The translations under genes and the position numbers were made by a program. 64,000 bases of DNA from CAVYTF01 sp963771435 (GTDB taxonomy: Bacteria; Bacteroidota; Bacteroidia; Chitinophagales; Chitinophagaceae), in NCBI GenBank assembly GCA_963771435.1, contig CAVYTF010000008.1, positions 143,588 to 207,587 of the forward strand. Direction: 5' to 3'. Below the pieces are notes generated by a model. It was not told where the DNA came from, did no database searches, and saw only the letters and a list, made by a program, of their open reading frames with translations. Below are positions 52,481 through 63,000 of the stretch, one piece after another. The first letter of the stretch is position 1. The number at the start of each line of letters is the position of its first letter.

Positions 52481-52531
52481 CAATGATATTGGCCATGCAG
52501 TCAAGCACTTAAAACTTTAAAATAAAAAATA

Positions 52532-53041
52532 ATGGAAATCAATAAGAACATTAGTACAATTGACGATGGAGAAGGGCAAAGCCTTTCAGTTGTGGGCGAC
52601 TCGTACCAAATCCTGATGCATGGAGAACAGACAAACGGAAGTTATGCTGTTATTGACATGCTGGTGCCGCCGGGTGGAGGGCCGGGGCCTCATGCTCATA
52701 AGAACATACACGAAATGTTTTATGTGGTGGAAGGCGAAGTGGAGTTTAAAAAGGAAGGAGGAACATATAAAGCAAAGAAGGGTTCTTTTGTGCATATTCC
52801 ATTGGGCGGGGCTGTGCATTGCTTTAAAAACACATCTAATGAGGTTGCTCATTTATTGTGTACCGTGGTTCCTGCAGGTTTGGACGCATTTTTTGAAGAA
52901 ATAGGAAAACCGGTTGAAGCGGGAGTATTTTTGCCACCACCAACTTTGAGCATGGAGGAATTGGGCAAATTGAAATCTATAGCCGAAAAATATGGCCAAG
53001 AACTTTATCCGCCGGATCATTTAGATCAGGTTTATAATTAA
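52532..53041 (+). CDS. Cupin-domain protein
   Basis: 169 aa. The two cupin motifs are visible: GGGPGPHAHKNIHEMFYVVE (motif 1, histidines and glutamate for a metal) and GSFVHIPLGGAVHCFKNTS (motif 2, histidine). The N-terminus is SLSVVGDSYQILMHGEQ and the C-terminus a short helix (MEELGKLKSIAEKYGQ). Catalytic or ligand-binding function cannot be told. It lies between the VOC gene (51 bp) and the GNAT gene (3 bp), so it is very likely co-transcribed with the latter. Confidence 0.92.
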   Translation: MEINKNISTIDDGEGQSLSVVGDSYQILMHGEQTNGSYAVIDMLVPPGGGPGPHAHKNIHEMFYVVEGEVEFKKEGGTYKAKKGSFVHIPLGGAVHCFKNTSNEVAHLLCTVVPAGLDAFFEEIGKPVEAGVFLPPPTLSMEELGKLKSIAEKYGQELYPPDHLDQVYN

Positions 53042-53044
53042 AAG

Positions 53045-53596
53045 ATGGAAGAGAGTTTATCCGTGAGAGAAATTGAGATACAAGATATTGCACTTGTGAC
53101 ATCATATTGGCGGAATGCTGATAAACTGCACCTGGAGAATATGGGGGTTGATATTAATAAACTTCCTACAGAGGAACAGTTTACGACCTATCTGAAAGCC
53201 CAATGCGAAGCGCCGATAGAACAAAAAGAATCGTATTGTATTATATGGCAGAAAAATAATGTTCCTGTTGGACATTCAAATACGCGGCCTACGTTTTTTG
53301 GTAAAGAGGCGTTTATGCATCTGCATTTGTGGGATAAGGGAACAAGGGCGAGGGGAATGGGTTATGAGTTGGTAAAATTGACGCTGCCTTATTTCTTTGA
53401 GAACTTAAAATTAAAAGGACTTTTCTGCGAGCCGTATGCTTTAAATACTGCTCCAAACAGGACCATAGAAAAGGTGGGATTTGAATTTATAAATGAATAC
53501 AACACTACGCCGGGGTCTTTTAATTTTGAACAGCCTGTTAAACGGTGGCATTTGAGTTATGAAAAGTATAGGCAGCTTTACAGAACCGACGCGTAA
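53045..53596 (+). CDS. GNAT-family N-acetyltransferase
   Basis: 183 aa. Acetyl-CoA-dependent transferase fold: SVREIEIQDIALVTSYWRNA, VGHSNTRPTFFGKEAFMHLH, the pyrophosphate-binding loop DKGTRARGMGYELVKL, LKGLFCEPYALNTAPNRTIE and KVGFEFINEYNT. Resembles the ribosomal-protein/antibiotic type in which the acceptor is open. It starts 3 bp after the cupin stop. Substrate unknown. Confidence 0.88.
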   Translation: MEESLSVREIEIQDIALVTSYWRNADKLHLENMGVDINKLPTEEQFTTYLKAQCEAPIEQKESYCIIWQKNNVPVGHSNTRPTFFGKEAFMHLHLWDKGTRARGMGYELVKLTLPYFFENLKLKGLFCEPYALNTAPNRTIEKVGFEFINEYNTTPGSFNFEQPVKRWHLSYEKYRQLYRTDA

Positions 53597-53631
53597 TAAA
53601 AAGTTTTGTTTGTTGATAATAAAACCAAGTG

Positions 53632-54411
53632 ATGTTTATGGGAAAGCTTTCTAGCACAGGGCGTATTTTCTTTGGTGTAGCAATAGCCGCGATGGGGTTG
53701 CTGGCCATTTACTATAAAGACTTTCCTTATATGCTGGTGCCCCCGGATCATTCTAATATTCCAGGGATAATAATACTTACTTATATTTCCGGGGCGTTGC
53801 TTGTGGTGGCAGGGGTATGTATTGTTTTTGTAATAAAAATCAGGCCGGTTGCCGTGGTGTTGGGGAGTGTGCTCCTGATGGTATTTTGTTTTTACTATGT
53901 TCCGTACGAATTAATAGTCAGCAAAAATTATATGCATTTTGGAGAATGGGAGAATTCGGAGAAAGAACTGGCATTAGCTGCTGGTGCATTTGTTGTTGCG
54001 GGCTGCTTTTCAGGCAACAATGAAAATGCACTTACACGTCTTTTGTCGAGGCTGATACCTGCTGGGGCTATTGTATTTTCGTTGACTATGATATGCTTTG
54101 GGATAAGCCATTTCCTGTATATACAAGGAGTGCTGGAGTATATGCCGTTGTGGGTGACACACCGGATGTTCTGGGGTTATCTTGCGGGGGTAGGATTAAT
54201 CGGTTCGGGTGTTGCGATAATTTTGAACATCCAACGGCGGTCAAGTGCTTTTCTTTTGGGGACAATGATCTTTACCTGGTTTGTTATTCTTCATATTCCT
54301 AAGGTTGTAGTGGCTGCTCCCGCTGACCTGGAAGGTGAGATCCCGAGCGCATTTTTAGCGCTTGCATATAGTGGGATCGCGTTTGTTATTGCGGGGAGGA
54401 GGGAAAGATAG
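53632..54411 (+). CDS. Hypothetical eight-helix membrane protein with internal duplication
   Basis: About 259 aa from MFMGKLSSTGRIF. Seven to eight hydrophobic helices. Two halves are related: TGRIFFGVAIAAMGLLAIYY ... ISGALLVVAGVCIVFVIKIR and AGAIVFSLTMICFGISHFLY ... LAGVGLIGSGVAIILNIQRR. The FGxxHFLY segment and the layout resemble DoxX-like families. The gene follows the GNAT gene by 35 bp in the same direction. Function unknown. Confidence 0.72.
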   Translation: MFMGKLSSTGRIFFGVAIAAMGLLAIYYKDFPYMLVPPDHSNIPGIIILTYISGALLVVAGVCIVFVIKIRPVAVVLGSVLLMVFCFYYVPYELIVSKNYMHFGEWENSEKELALAAGAFVVAGCFSGNNENALTRLLSRLIPAGAIVFSLTMICFGISHFLYIQGVLEYMPLWVTHRMFWGYLAGVGLIGSGVAIILNIQRRSSAFLLGTMIFTWFVILHIPKVVVAAPADLEGEIPSAFLALAYSGIAFVIAGRRER

Positions 54412-54450
54412 TTTAAAAAGAAAAATCATAAATAAGCAACATTGTCTACA

Positions 54451-54906
54451 ATGGAATTAAAAATTATAGGCATACATAAAGATAAAGAAAGCGGCGCTTA
54501 TGCTTCAGCCGATTGTCAACGGCTAATAACCATATACGATGACTTTTACCCAAAAATCGGTTTTAATGTTCCGTGGGTAGGATATTTCATCATTAGACAA
54601 GATCAAATAGTTGGCTCCTGCGGTTTTGTCGGGCAACCTGCAAACGGAAATATTGAACTTGCCTACTGGACATTTAAAGAATTTGAAGGGCAGGGTATCG
54701 CCTCTTTTGCCTGCAATAAATTAATTGTTATTGCTTACGAGGCAGATCCAACCCTGACAATTACTGCAAAAACGGCCCCTGAAAAAAATGCTTCCACCAA
54801 AATATTAAAAAATAACGGATTTATATTTTCTGAAATAGTACAAGACGAAGAAATTGGCGATGCATGGCTTTGGATACATGAAAAGAACGATGGGAAAATA
54901 AAATAA
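54451..54906 (+). CDS. GNAT-family N-acetyltransferase
   Basis: 151 aa from MELKIIGIHKDKESGAY; a TTG start three codons upstream is less likely. WVGYFIIRQDQIVGSCGFVG, IELAYWTFKEFEGQGIASFA (acetyl-CoA pyrophosphate loop QGIA), LTITAKTAPEKNASTKILKN and NGFIFSEIVQDEEIGDAWLW show a standard RimJ/RimL-like GNAT. Acceptor unknown. It closes the run of small enzyme genes before the GH65 gene. Confidence 0.9.
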   Translation: MELKIIGIHKDKESGAYASADCQRLITIYDDFYPKIGFNVPWVGYFIIRQDQIVGSCGFVGQPANGNIELAYWTFKEFEGQGIASFACNKLIVIAYEADPTLTITAKTAPEKNASTKILKNNGFIFSEIVQDEEIGDAWLWIHEKNDGKIK

Positions 54907-54974
54907 CTATTAACCAGAGTAGAAAAACAACATTCGTTTTTATCTACTATATTTATCTTCAAATAATTGCTTTT

Positions 54975-56999
54975 ATGAAAAAAGTATTGCTGTTTTGTGG
55001 TTGTTTGTTCATGGTTTATATTAGTTCCTTTTGCCAGGATGTGTGGCATATTAATGCTACTACTATTGACCCAAACAATTACTATGGGGAAACGGTTGCG
55101 AACGGCATGATCGGGATCGTTTCTTCCCCTGACCCATTTATGGTGAAAGATATTGTGCTGAACGGGGCTTTTGATCTATATGGACGGGGAAGGGTGAGCA
55201 ATATTCTGAAGACGTTCAACTTTGTGAATATGTATATGGAGGTGGACGGGGCGAGGATAGAGCATTTTAGCCAGGTACAGAACGTGGAGCAGTCGCTGGA
55301 TATGAAGCATGCGAACCTTTCTACATCGTTTGATTATGGTGATAAGCTGACGGTAAAATATACCTATTATGCGTTGCGGAACCTGCCTTATTCGGCATTG
55401 GTTGATATAACTATAACAGCGAAAAAGGATGTTGCTATTACTATGGCGAGCATTATGCAGGCACCAGATATGCTAAGGGATGTGGAGAATTATTATAATG
55501 AGATCGACCGCCCACATGTGCGTATCTCGCTGCTGACCTCGTCTGCCAAAAGTCCGACGGGCAAGCTGCTGATGGCGGCTTCCAACAGTTTTATATTTGA
55601 TGAGCCGCATGGGAGCGAACCATCTGTGATACACGAAATGTGGGACAATAATATGCACCTGCTTAAATTCAGCAAGCATTTGAAGGCAGGGGAAACGTAT
55701 CATTATGCTGTGGTTGGCTCTGCCATTACTTCTGCGCAGGATGACGACCCGCTGAACCAGGCAGAGCGGCTAACAATATATGCAGCTTTGCAGGGGACTA
55801 AAAAGCTTATACAGTATCACAACAATGCATGGGATAGTTTGTGGAAAAGCGATATTGTTATTGATGGTGATGACGCCACAGAAAGGGATGTGCATAGTAT
55901 GCTGTATCATTTGTATTCGTTTGTGCGGGAGGGTACTTCTTACAGCCTTTCGCCGATGGGGTTAAGCGGGTTAGGATATAACGGACATACGTTCTGGGAT
56001 ACTGAACTGTGGATGTACCCGGGGTTGTTGTTGCTGCATCCCGGTATTGCGAAGTCACTGATAGAATACCGCTTTCAGCGGCTGGAAGTGGCAGAAAAGA
56101 ATGCTGCTATGCATGGGTATAAAGGGGCGATGTTCCCGTGGGAAAGCGCAGCAAGCGGCGATGAAGAAACGCCGGTGTGGGCTTTAAGCGGGCCTTTTGA
56201 GCATCATATTACTGCGGATGTTGCAATAGCCGCATGGAATTATTATTGTGTGACACAGGATAAGAGTTGGCTTCGTGAAAAAGGTTACCCAATTTTAAAA
56301 GCGACTGCGGACTTTTGGGCAAGCCGAGTGGAAAGGAACGGGCTGAATCATTATGATATAGACAATGTGGTTGCTGCTGATGAATGGGCTGAGAATGTTG
56401 ACAATAATGCTTTTACCAATGCAGCTGCGAAAGCTAACCTGCAATATGCAACACAGGCTGCAACGATACTGGGTATTGCGCCGGATGCTGACTGGGTGAA
56501 TGTGGCAGCTAATATTCCTATATTAAGATTTGCTGATGGTGTTACGAAAGAGTTTGAAGGATATAATGGTGAAAAAATAAAACAGGCTGATGTGAACCTG
56601 CTTGCTTACCCGCTGCATGAAGTGACGGGCGATGGCGTTAAAAAAGACCTGGATTACTATGAACCAAGAGTCGGCGAAGGCCCTGCTATGACACATGCCA
56701 TCTTCTCCATTTTATATTCACGGATGGGGATGCCTGACAGTGCATACGACGCTTTTCATGTTGGTTATACAGCGAATAAACGGCCGCCATTTGGTGTGCT
56801 GGCAGAGACAGCAACGGGAAATAATCCTTATTTCTGTACGGGAGCAGGAGGAATGATGCAGGCGATGCTTAATGGGTTTGGGGGTTTGCAGATAACTGAC
56901 AAGGGTATTATTCAGTTAAAAACTAAGTTGCCGAAGGAATGGAAATCGCTGACGCTGACGGGTATTGGGGTTGAGGGGAAAGAATATATGGTGAAGTAA
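54975..56999 (+). CDS. Glycoside hydrolase family 65 protein, exported
   Basis: 674 aa. Signal peptide MKKVLLFCGCLFMVYISSFC. N-terminal beta-sandwich domain (about 25-275), linker, then the (alpha/alpha)6 barrel. Key motifs: LGYNGHTFWDTELWMYP (340-344 FWDTE), YKGAMFPWESAASGDEETP, and VVAADEWAENVDNNAFTN, where E470 aligns with the general acid of GH65 phosphorylases. The C-terminal strand domain begins near LQITDKGIIQL. GH65 includes maltose, trehalose and kojibiose phosphorylases and glucosidases such as the glucosylgalactosyl-hydroxylysine type; secretion favours a hydrolase. Substrate is not decidable here. It stands alone on plus, converging with the RND exporter. Confidence 0.92.
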   Translation: MKKVLLFCGCLFMVYISSFCQDVWHINATTIDPNNYYGETVANGMIGIVSSPDPFMVKDIVLNGAFDLYGRGRVSNILKTFNFVNMYMEVDGARIEHFSQVQNVEQSLDMKHANLSTSFDYGDKLTVKYTYYALRNLPYSALVDITITAKKDVAITMASIMQAPDMLRDVENYYNEIDRPHVRISLLTSSAKSPTGKLLMAASNSFIFDEPHGSEPSVIHEMWDNNMHLLKFSKHLKAGETYHYAVVGSAITSAQDDDPLNQAERLTIYAALQGTKKLIQYHNNAWDSLWKSDIVIDGDDATERDVHSMLYHLYSFVREGTSYSLSPMGLSGLGYNGHTFWDTELWMYPGLLLLHPGIAKSLIEYRFQRLEVAEKNAAMHGYKGAMFPWESAASGDEETPVWALSGPFEHHITADVAIAAWNYYCVTQDKSWLREKGYPILKATADFWASRVERNGLNHYDIDNVVAADEWAENVDNNAFTNAAAKANLQYATQAATILGIAPDADWVNVAANIPILRFADGVTKEFEGYNGEKIKQADVNLLAYPLHEVTGDGVKKDLDYYEPRVGEGPAMTHAIFSILYSRMGMPDSAYDAFHVGYTANKRPPFGVLAETATGNNPYFCTGAGGMMQAMLNGFGGLQITDKGIIQLKTKLPKEWKSLTLTGIGVEGKEYMVK

Positions 57000-57021
57000 T
57001 AAACGCCAACAGTTGATGGGT

Positions 57022-59349
57022 TTAATTGTTGCTTGCCCTTTTTCTCCTTAAAGAATAAATCAATACCGGTAACAAGACAAGGTTGGTGATGGCGCCTGTA
57101 ACAAGCGTTAAAGAGGTGAGCCATCCGAGTGCCCTGGTACCATCAAAATGACTGAAACAAAAGATGATGAAGCCAGCAATAAGGACTAATGAAGTGTAAA
57201 TAATACTGAGGCCGGTGTGGCGGATGGTTTGCTCAAGTGTTGATCTTACATCGTTGTTGTATAATGGAAGTTCTTGCTTATAGTTGACAAGAAAGCGTAT
57301 TGTTACGTCAATGGCGATGCCAAGGGCGACGCTGAAAATGAGTACTGTTGATGGTTTCAGTGAAATGCCGAGCCAGCCCATTAAGCCTGCGGTGATAAGC
57401 AAGGGAATGACATTAGGAATGAGCGAGCATAATAATATCCTGAAGGAACGGAAGAGGTATAACATGCAGAGGGCAATTAAAATGAATGCATAGAGGATGC
57501 TCTGTTTTAAACCTGCTATAATAAAGCTTGTGCCTTCGAGAAAGGTAATGCTGGAACCTGTGAAGGTTACTTTGTAATGTGCTGTATCAAAAATGCTGTT
57601 GGCTTCTTTTTTATAATCGTCTATAAGCAGGGGAAGTTTTACGCTGCCAATATCTTTCATGTTTACGCTGATGTGTGCAATCTGTTTGGAGCTGTCCATA
57701 AAACTGCCGAGCAGTTTTGAAAAGGTTTCATCAGATGTCTTGCTGCTTTTTGTTTTAAGGAATTTGGCCATAACGGGAATGTCAAATTCAGTGGGCAGGG
57801 AGTAATTGGATGAATCGCCATCATAGAAGGCCTGTTTGGCAAACTTCATTCCTTCTGTAAGAGAGAGAGGACGGGCATTATCAGGTTTTGAAGCAATATA
57901 TGCAGAGAGTGAATCGATGTTTTGGAGGGGTTCTAAGGTTTTAATTAAGCCATTCTTTTTCTTTGTGTCCACCTCAATATCCAAAGGCATTACCCCTTTA
58001 AAGTTTGACTCAAACCATTTAAGGTCTGTAAATATCTTGTCCTTTTTTGGAAGGTCATCTACTATAAAACCTTCGCTTTTTAAGCGCATGACACCCATTA
58101 TGGAAAAGGCAATGATAACAACAGTTACAGTATAAATCCATTTGGAATAATTGAAGGCCCAATGCTCGATAGCTGCTAAAATATTCTCCAAAAACTTATT
58201 GTCAAGATAACGGACCTCCTTTGGTTTTGGCGGAGGCAGGTAACTTAGGACAGCAGGAATGAATATGAGCGAAATAACAAACAGCGCCATGATATTGATG
58301 CCTGCTACTACGCCAAATTCTTTCAGGAGGGCACTTTGAGTAAGTGCAAATACGGCAAAACCGATGGCAGCAGCTATGTTGCAAAACAGGGTTACAATGC
58401 CCATACGGCTTACCGTTGTGATGATGGCTTGTTCCTTATCGCCTGTTTCTTTATAGCTTGTATGGTATTTATTTAAAAAATAAATGCAGTTGGGGATGCC
58501 AATCACTACAACCAAAGGGGGGATGAGCGCGGCGAGCAAAGTAATTTTATACCCGAACATTACCATGGTTGCAAAGCTTGATGATACGCCCATTGCAACG
58601 ACAAGAAGGCTCATGATGGTGGCGCTGGCGGAACGAAAAAAAAGCATGAGCGTGACGGCTGATAAAATAAAAGAACCTATTAAAAACCAAACCATTTCTT
58701 TTGAAATGTCTTCGGCGAGCATGGTTCTTATGAAGGGCAGGCCGCTGATGTGCACTTCTATGCCGGTGGTTTTTTGGAATGTGGCGGCGGATTGAACAAT
58801 ATCGTTCACTAATTTTTCACGGGCCTTGCTATTGATGAGGGCGGTGTTTAATTGCAGGCCGATGGCATAGCTGTTTAAATCAGCATTATAGAGGAGGCCT
58901 CTATAAAAGGGCAGGTTTTTGAATGTTTTTGCATCACTATCAAGCAGGTTTTGCGCAGTATAGGGAGCATGAAATATTTTTACTGCCTCGAATTTTGAGG
59001 TGGAATCGTTGCGAACTAAGTTAACGGCAGATGGAACGCTGAGGACTCCCTCTACGCCATGGATCTTCTTTAGCTGCTGCTGCAAGGCTGAAACAGCATT
59101 GAAAAAATTGGCTGTGAAAAAGCTTTTTGACTGGATGCCGAGCACTAATGTGTTGCCATCGTCGCCGAAGCGTTGTTTGAACTGGATGTAATCAAGATAT
59201 TTGGGATTGTCGACAGGGATGGCTTTGGAAAAATTGTAACCCATCTGCACTTTGGATGCCTCATAAGCCATAAATACGGTTAGCCCGAGCAACAAAAGCA
59301 ATAAGGGCAACCGAAAACGGAGTATGAATTTTACTAAGGCTATCCACAT
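57022..59349 (-). CDS. RND-superfamily exporter (MMPL type)
   Basis: 775 aa from MWIALVKFILRFRLPLL; the 19 upstream residues lack family likeness. Two repeats of one helix, a large periplasmic loop and five helices. TM1 is about 10-28. The first sterol-sensing-like bundle includes FLIGSFILSAVTLMLFFRSA and IPPLVVVIGIPNCIYFLN. The second is LKQSILYAFILIALCMLYLF and STVLIFSVALGIAIDVTIRF. GIPNCIYF and GIAIDVTIR correspond to the conserved TM4/TM10 acid/polar sites of the MMPL family. Its substrate is likely a lipid or hydrophobic compound. No partner genes nearby. Confidence 0.9.
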   Translation of the reverse strand: MWIALVKFILRFRLPLLLLLLGLTVFMAYEASKVQMGYNFSKAIPVDNPKYLDYIQFKQRFGDDGNTLVLGIQSKSFFTANFFNAVSALQQQLKKIHGVEGVLSVPSAVNLVRNDSTSKFEAVKIFHAPYTAQNLLDSDAKTFKNLPFYRGLLYNADLNSYAIGLQLNTALINSKAREKLVNDIVQSAATFQKTTGIEVHISGLPFIRTMLAEDISKEMVWFLIGSFILSAVTLMLFFRSASATIMSLLVVAMGVSSSFATMVMFGYKITLLAALIPPLVVVIGIPNCIYFLNKYHTSYKETGDKEQAIITTVSRMGIVTLFCNIAAAIGFAVFALTQSALLKEFGVVAGINIMALFVISLIFIPAVLSYLPPPKPKEVRYLDNKFLENILAAIEHWAFNYSKWIYTVTVVIIAFSIMGVMRLKSEGFIVDDLPKKDKIFTDLKWFESNFKGVMPLDIEVDTKKKNGLIKTLEPLQNIDSLSAYIASKPDNARPLSLTEGMKFAKQAFYDGDSSNYSLPTEFDIPVMAKFLKTKSSKTSDETFSKLLGSFMDSSKQIAHISVNMKDIGSVKLPLLIDDYKKEANSIFDTAHYKVTFTGSSITFLEGTSFIIAGLKQSILYAFILIALCMLYLFRSFRILLCSLIPNVIPLLITAGLMGWLGISLKPSTVLIFSVALGIAIDVTIRFLVNYKQELPLYNNDVRSTLEQTIRHTGLSIIYTSLVLIAGFIIFCFSHFDGTRALGWLTSLTLVTGAITNLVLLPVLIYSLRRKRASNN

Positions 59350-59504
59350 ATTTAGAGGTTTACAGTTGCTTTTTTGCAGAGAAGCGCTGCAAAGAAAACA
59401 AAACAATTATGAATGGTGCGTTAAAGTAAAATGAGAGAATGTTGAGATTTAAGAATGTGGAAATGTGAAAATGAGAGAATGAGCAGATCCGAAACTATGT
59501 GATA

Positions 59505-59798
59505 CTGATCTTGCACCGCCCGAAATTGACCTTGCACCACGCTAAACTGATCTTGCACCGCCCGAAATTGACCTTGCACCGCGCTAAACTGATCTTGCAC
59601 CGCCCGAAATTGACCTTGCACCGCGCTAAACTGACCTTACACCGTGCTAAACTGACCTTGCACCGCGCTAAACTGACCTTGCACCGTGCTAAACTGACCT
59701 TACACCGCGCTAAATTTACCTTGCACAGCGGAGGGTATGCATAAACAGCGGTGCATAGTGATAAACAGCGGTAAGGGTAGCTAAACAGCGGTGGTTTT
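59505..59798. repeat. Array E: fourteen 21-bp units
   Basis: Ten units of consensus CTGACCTTGCACCGCGCTAAA and one transitional, followed by three whose core is ATAAACAGCGGT, also at 21-bp spacing. The first six units alternate between two types (CTGATCTTGCACCGCCCGAAA and TTGACCTTGCACCGCGCTAAA), giving a 42-bp higher-order period. It lies upstream of the RND exporter start (-) and downstream of the TolB-like gene. Open frames on both strands are by-products. Confidence 0.92.
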
Positions 59799-60014
59799 GA
59801 TGAATTTTGAGGTTTTGTGGCTGCATTTTGGGGGGAAAGTTCGAATTTGAGTACTCAATGCGTGTACAACTGTTGAACGGAACGTCGCCACTAAGGCTAT
59901 ATTTACTGTAAAAAAGCTGGTAACCAAAAGAATTAGCTATGAGCTGTCCGCTTTGAGCTATGAGCCGGGAGGGAGGAGTTTGGGGTTGGTTATTTTACGA
60001 TGCGGGTGATGGCG

Positions 60015-60047
60015 AAAAAAAACCTGCTGCCAGCGCAACAGGTTTTT
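60015..60047 (-). terminator. Intrinsic terminator after the TolB-like gene
   Basis: AAAAACCTG (60018-60026) pairs with CAGGTTTTT (60039-60047), loop of 12. Read on the minus strand it ends in a run of eight T and lies about 25 bp after the stop of the 60071 gene. Confidence 0.85.
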
Positions 60048-60070
60048 GTATGGAAAGATGGTGATCGCTT

Positions 60071-63000
60071 TTAGAAATCGAAGCCTAAAGCAAAGTACCA
60101 CACGGGAGCGCCCCTGAAAATGCCGATCATGGGCCAGCCGGTATCGAGCTTTAGAAAGTAGCCGAGGAGGGTGGTTCTTACGCCAAAGCCGTAACCGCCG
60201 GCAAAGGGGCCGATGCCACCGGTTTTTACCGTTACGGTGATGGGGTTATTGGGATCTTGCGGGTTGTTGCCAAAAATCATAGTTGGCCTTGCGATATTGC
60301 TGATGCTGCCTGCCCAAGCGGTGCCGAAATCGAAGAATTGGACCAACTGGAAATTTCGCACGAAGGCATTATTGATGGGCTTATTGAACAAAGTGGCGAA
60401 AATTGGGAGCCTGAATTCGCTGTTCATCACCATATCATTATTGCCGTTCGCAAGGTTTTGATTGTATCCGCGCATGTTTACAGCGAGGGTCTGGAAGGTA
60501 TATTTTTGGCTGGGGTCGGGAGGATTGTTGTTGAACTGGGGGCTTATCCAGCCATCAACTCCGCCGAGATAATAAATGATCTTGGCATCGCCGAAAGAAA
60601 AATCACCTGCTGCACGGCCTGCCCAAATGAAATTGCGGTAGATCTTTATATAGGTCCTTGCATCATAACCAACAGCAAAGGTATTCATGCCCTTGAGCGA
60701 TGTTTGGCCGACGGGTATGTTGTATTGGGTATATATTTTCCAGCGTGTGCCGTTCCATATATTCTGGGTGGGGTTGATGGTATTGTCGTGCACAAATTCC
60801 AGCGTGCTTAAAGCAGTGGAAGATGCTGAATCGGGAACGGTTAACCTTGAAGGATCAAAACCCTCCTGCTCACTGCTGAATGGCTTTACTGTGCCTTTAT
60901 CCACCCGCAAAGCGAGGGTGAACCGAAGGCTGTTTGTTTCATCAAAGGGATAGCTGACATGGCCCTGGTAAATATTTGTAACCAATTCATTATCGAAAAT
61001 GGAATTATAGGAAGAATCCGGATAAAAGCCCTGGTAATTACTAGTGTTACTTCTGTAGTAAGTAATGCTCCAGTCCAGGCGTTTTCTAAAGTTCTGAAAG
61101 GTGATGAACTCCGTTTTATCTGAAAGCGAGCTTGTGCTGAGGCTGAGGCCGCCAATAAACCTGATGTCTTCCATTAGATCGCTTACGCCAACGCGCAGTG
61201 TTCCGTTAAAGTCCGAACCATTGTTCAGTTCGATCGGGCCTGCGCCCCCCTGGTATGGCTGGTATTGATTTACAATAACATTATTTGTGAAGCCAGCGAG
61301 TACATAGTCGGTATTGAACTTATACTTATAATTAAAGAGCCCAGACTTTGTTAAGACTGATTCTTTTGCAGGTTGTTCCAACATAGCTTTTTTCAAAGCA
61401 GCAGAATCTACTTTTTCATCTTCAAACTCATTTTGAAAGATGTTCTTTTTGAGTGTTTTGTTAGCTGTAGTATCTTTTACATCCATGGCGCCGCCGCGAG
61501 CGATCCTATCCTGTTTTATCTGGCTGAGGCGGAATTCGGTAGCCCTTGCGTTTATGTTGCGTTTGCGTAAAGTAGCAGAATCTACTTTTAGTTTATATAA
61601 AAACTTCAGATCGCCTTCCTTGCGCACTTCGCTTACCTGCCCATTATTGCCGGCAATGCGGCTTTCAAGCAGGCTGCTTTGATAATTGGTGATAGGGAAA
61701 GTGTAAGTGGAATCTTTATGCACCGCAAAATAACTGATACTGTCAGGTTCCTGTTTTTGCCATGCTTTTAAAGTGGAGTCAAGGTCTTTGTCGTTGGGAT
61801 TATGGAGAATATCGTCGCCAATATAATAAAGCGTATCAAGGCCTGCTGCCTGCGTGGTAAAGAAACCGGCCCACCTGTTCCCGACGCCGTTCTCGTCACT
61901 TACAAATGTGAAATGATTCAGATTGTACTGCATCGGGTAGCGGGCATCGCCGTACTTCATATTAGTAAGCTGGGAGATTTGTTTTACTGCACCATCATTG
62001 ATGAGATCGATCAAAAAGATATTAAAGCGGTTGCGGCTTGGCAAAACAGTATCGCCATCTGGCGCTTCCGGGCCGGGACGGTTTGACGAGAAAATAACGC
62101 CTACCCTGTTTGGAAAAGAAACTACGGTAGGGTCAAGGTCATCATACACATCGTTTGTGAGTTGTTTTACTTTTTGATTATCGATCCTGTAGGTATATAT
62201 GTCTGAATGGCCTTTTCTTACAGCACTCATCAAGAGTGTGTTTGCATCGAGCATGAAGCCAGCATCAAGGATCTGGTCAAAACCGGTTATTTCCTGTTGA
62301 AACCTTGGGATGTTTGCTATAACGTCATAAACAAACATCTGTATTTTATCCTGCTTAGAATAAATGACCAATAGGCGTGAGCCTTTTCCATCCCATGCAA
62401 GAATGGGGTAATTAGGGTTTATCTCACCCTGCCTTACACGTACGCCATATTTTAAGAGAATGTGTGCATCATACAAATTATCAACAAACTTTACTTCATA
62501 CTTGCCTTTGCGGTAATGAATAACGGCGTAAGAATTATTTTTTGCATTTGGATTAGCGCTAAACCTATAAAACTCCTCATCCTTTCTTTCTTCTTCAATG
62601 ACGGATAGTTTTCCACGGGGGGCGTTGCGGCGTTGTTTTATATCTCGGATATATTTATCCTCTTCGTATTGCATAAAATCACCAAGCACATCCTTAAATT
62701 TCTTTTTGGTTATTTTCTGGGATGCCTGGTTCAGGCTTTTATAAAGGCGGGCGAGATAAAAAAAGTAAGTAACATTTTCAGGTTTATATTTTTCGGCTAT
62801 ATAATACCAAAAACCATGACCTGCAATTAACGGTTTATCAAAGGCAAATTGGTAAAAACTATTATAATCCCCACTGAGAATGGCTCCTTTGAGCTTATCA
62901 TCATCAACAGTACTCCAGGGCTGTGCGATATATGCTATATACCCATCGGTCAACCAAGTAGGCAGATCGAGCAGGGCAGCATTGCTTGCAAAATCACCCG

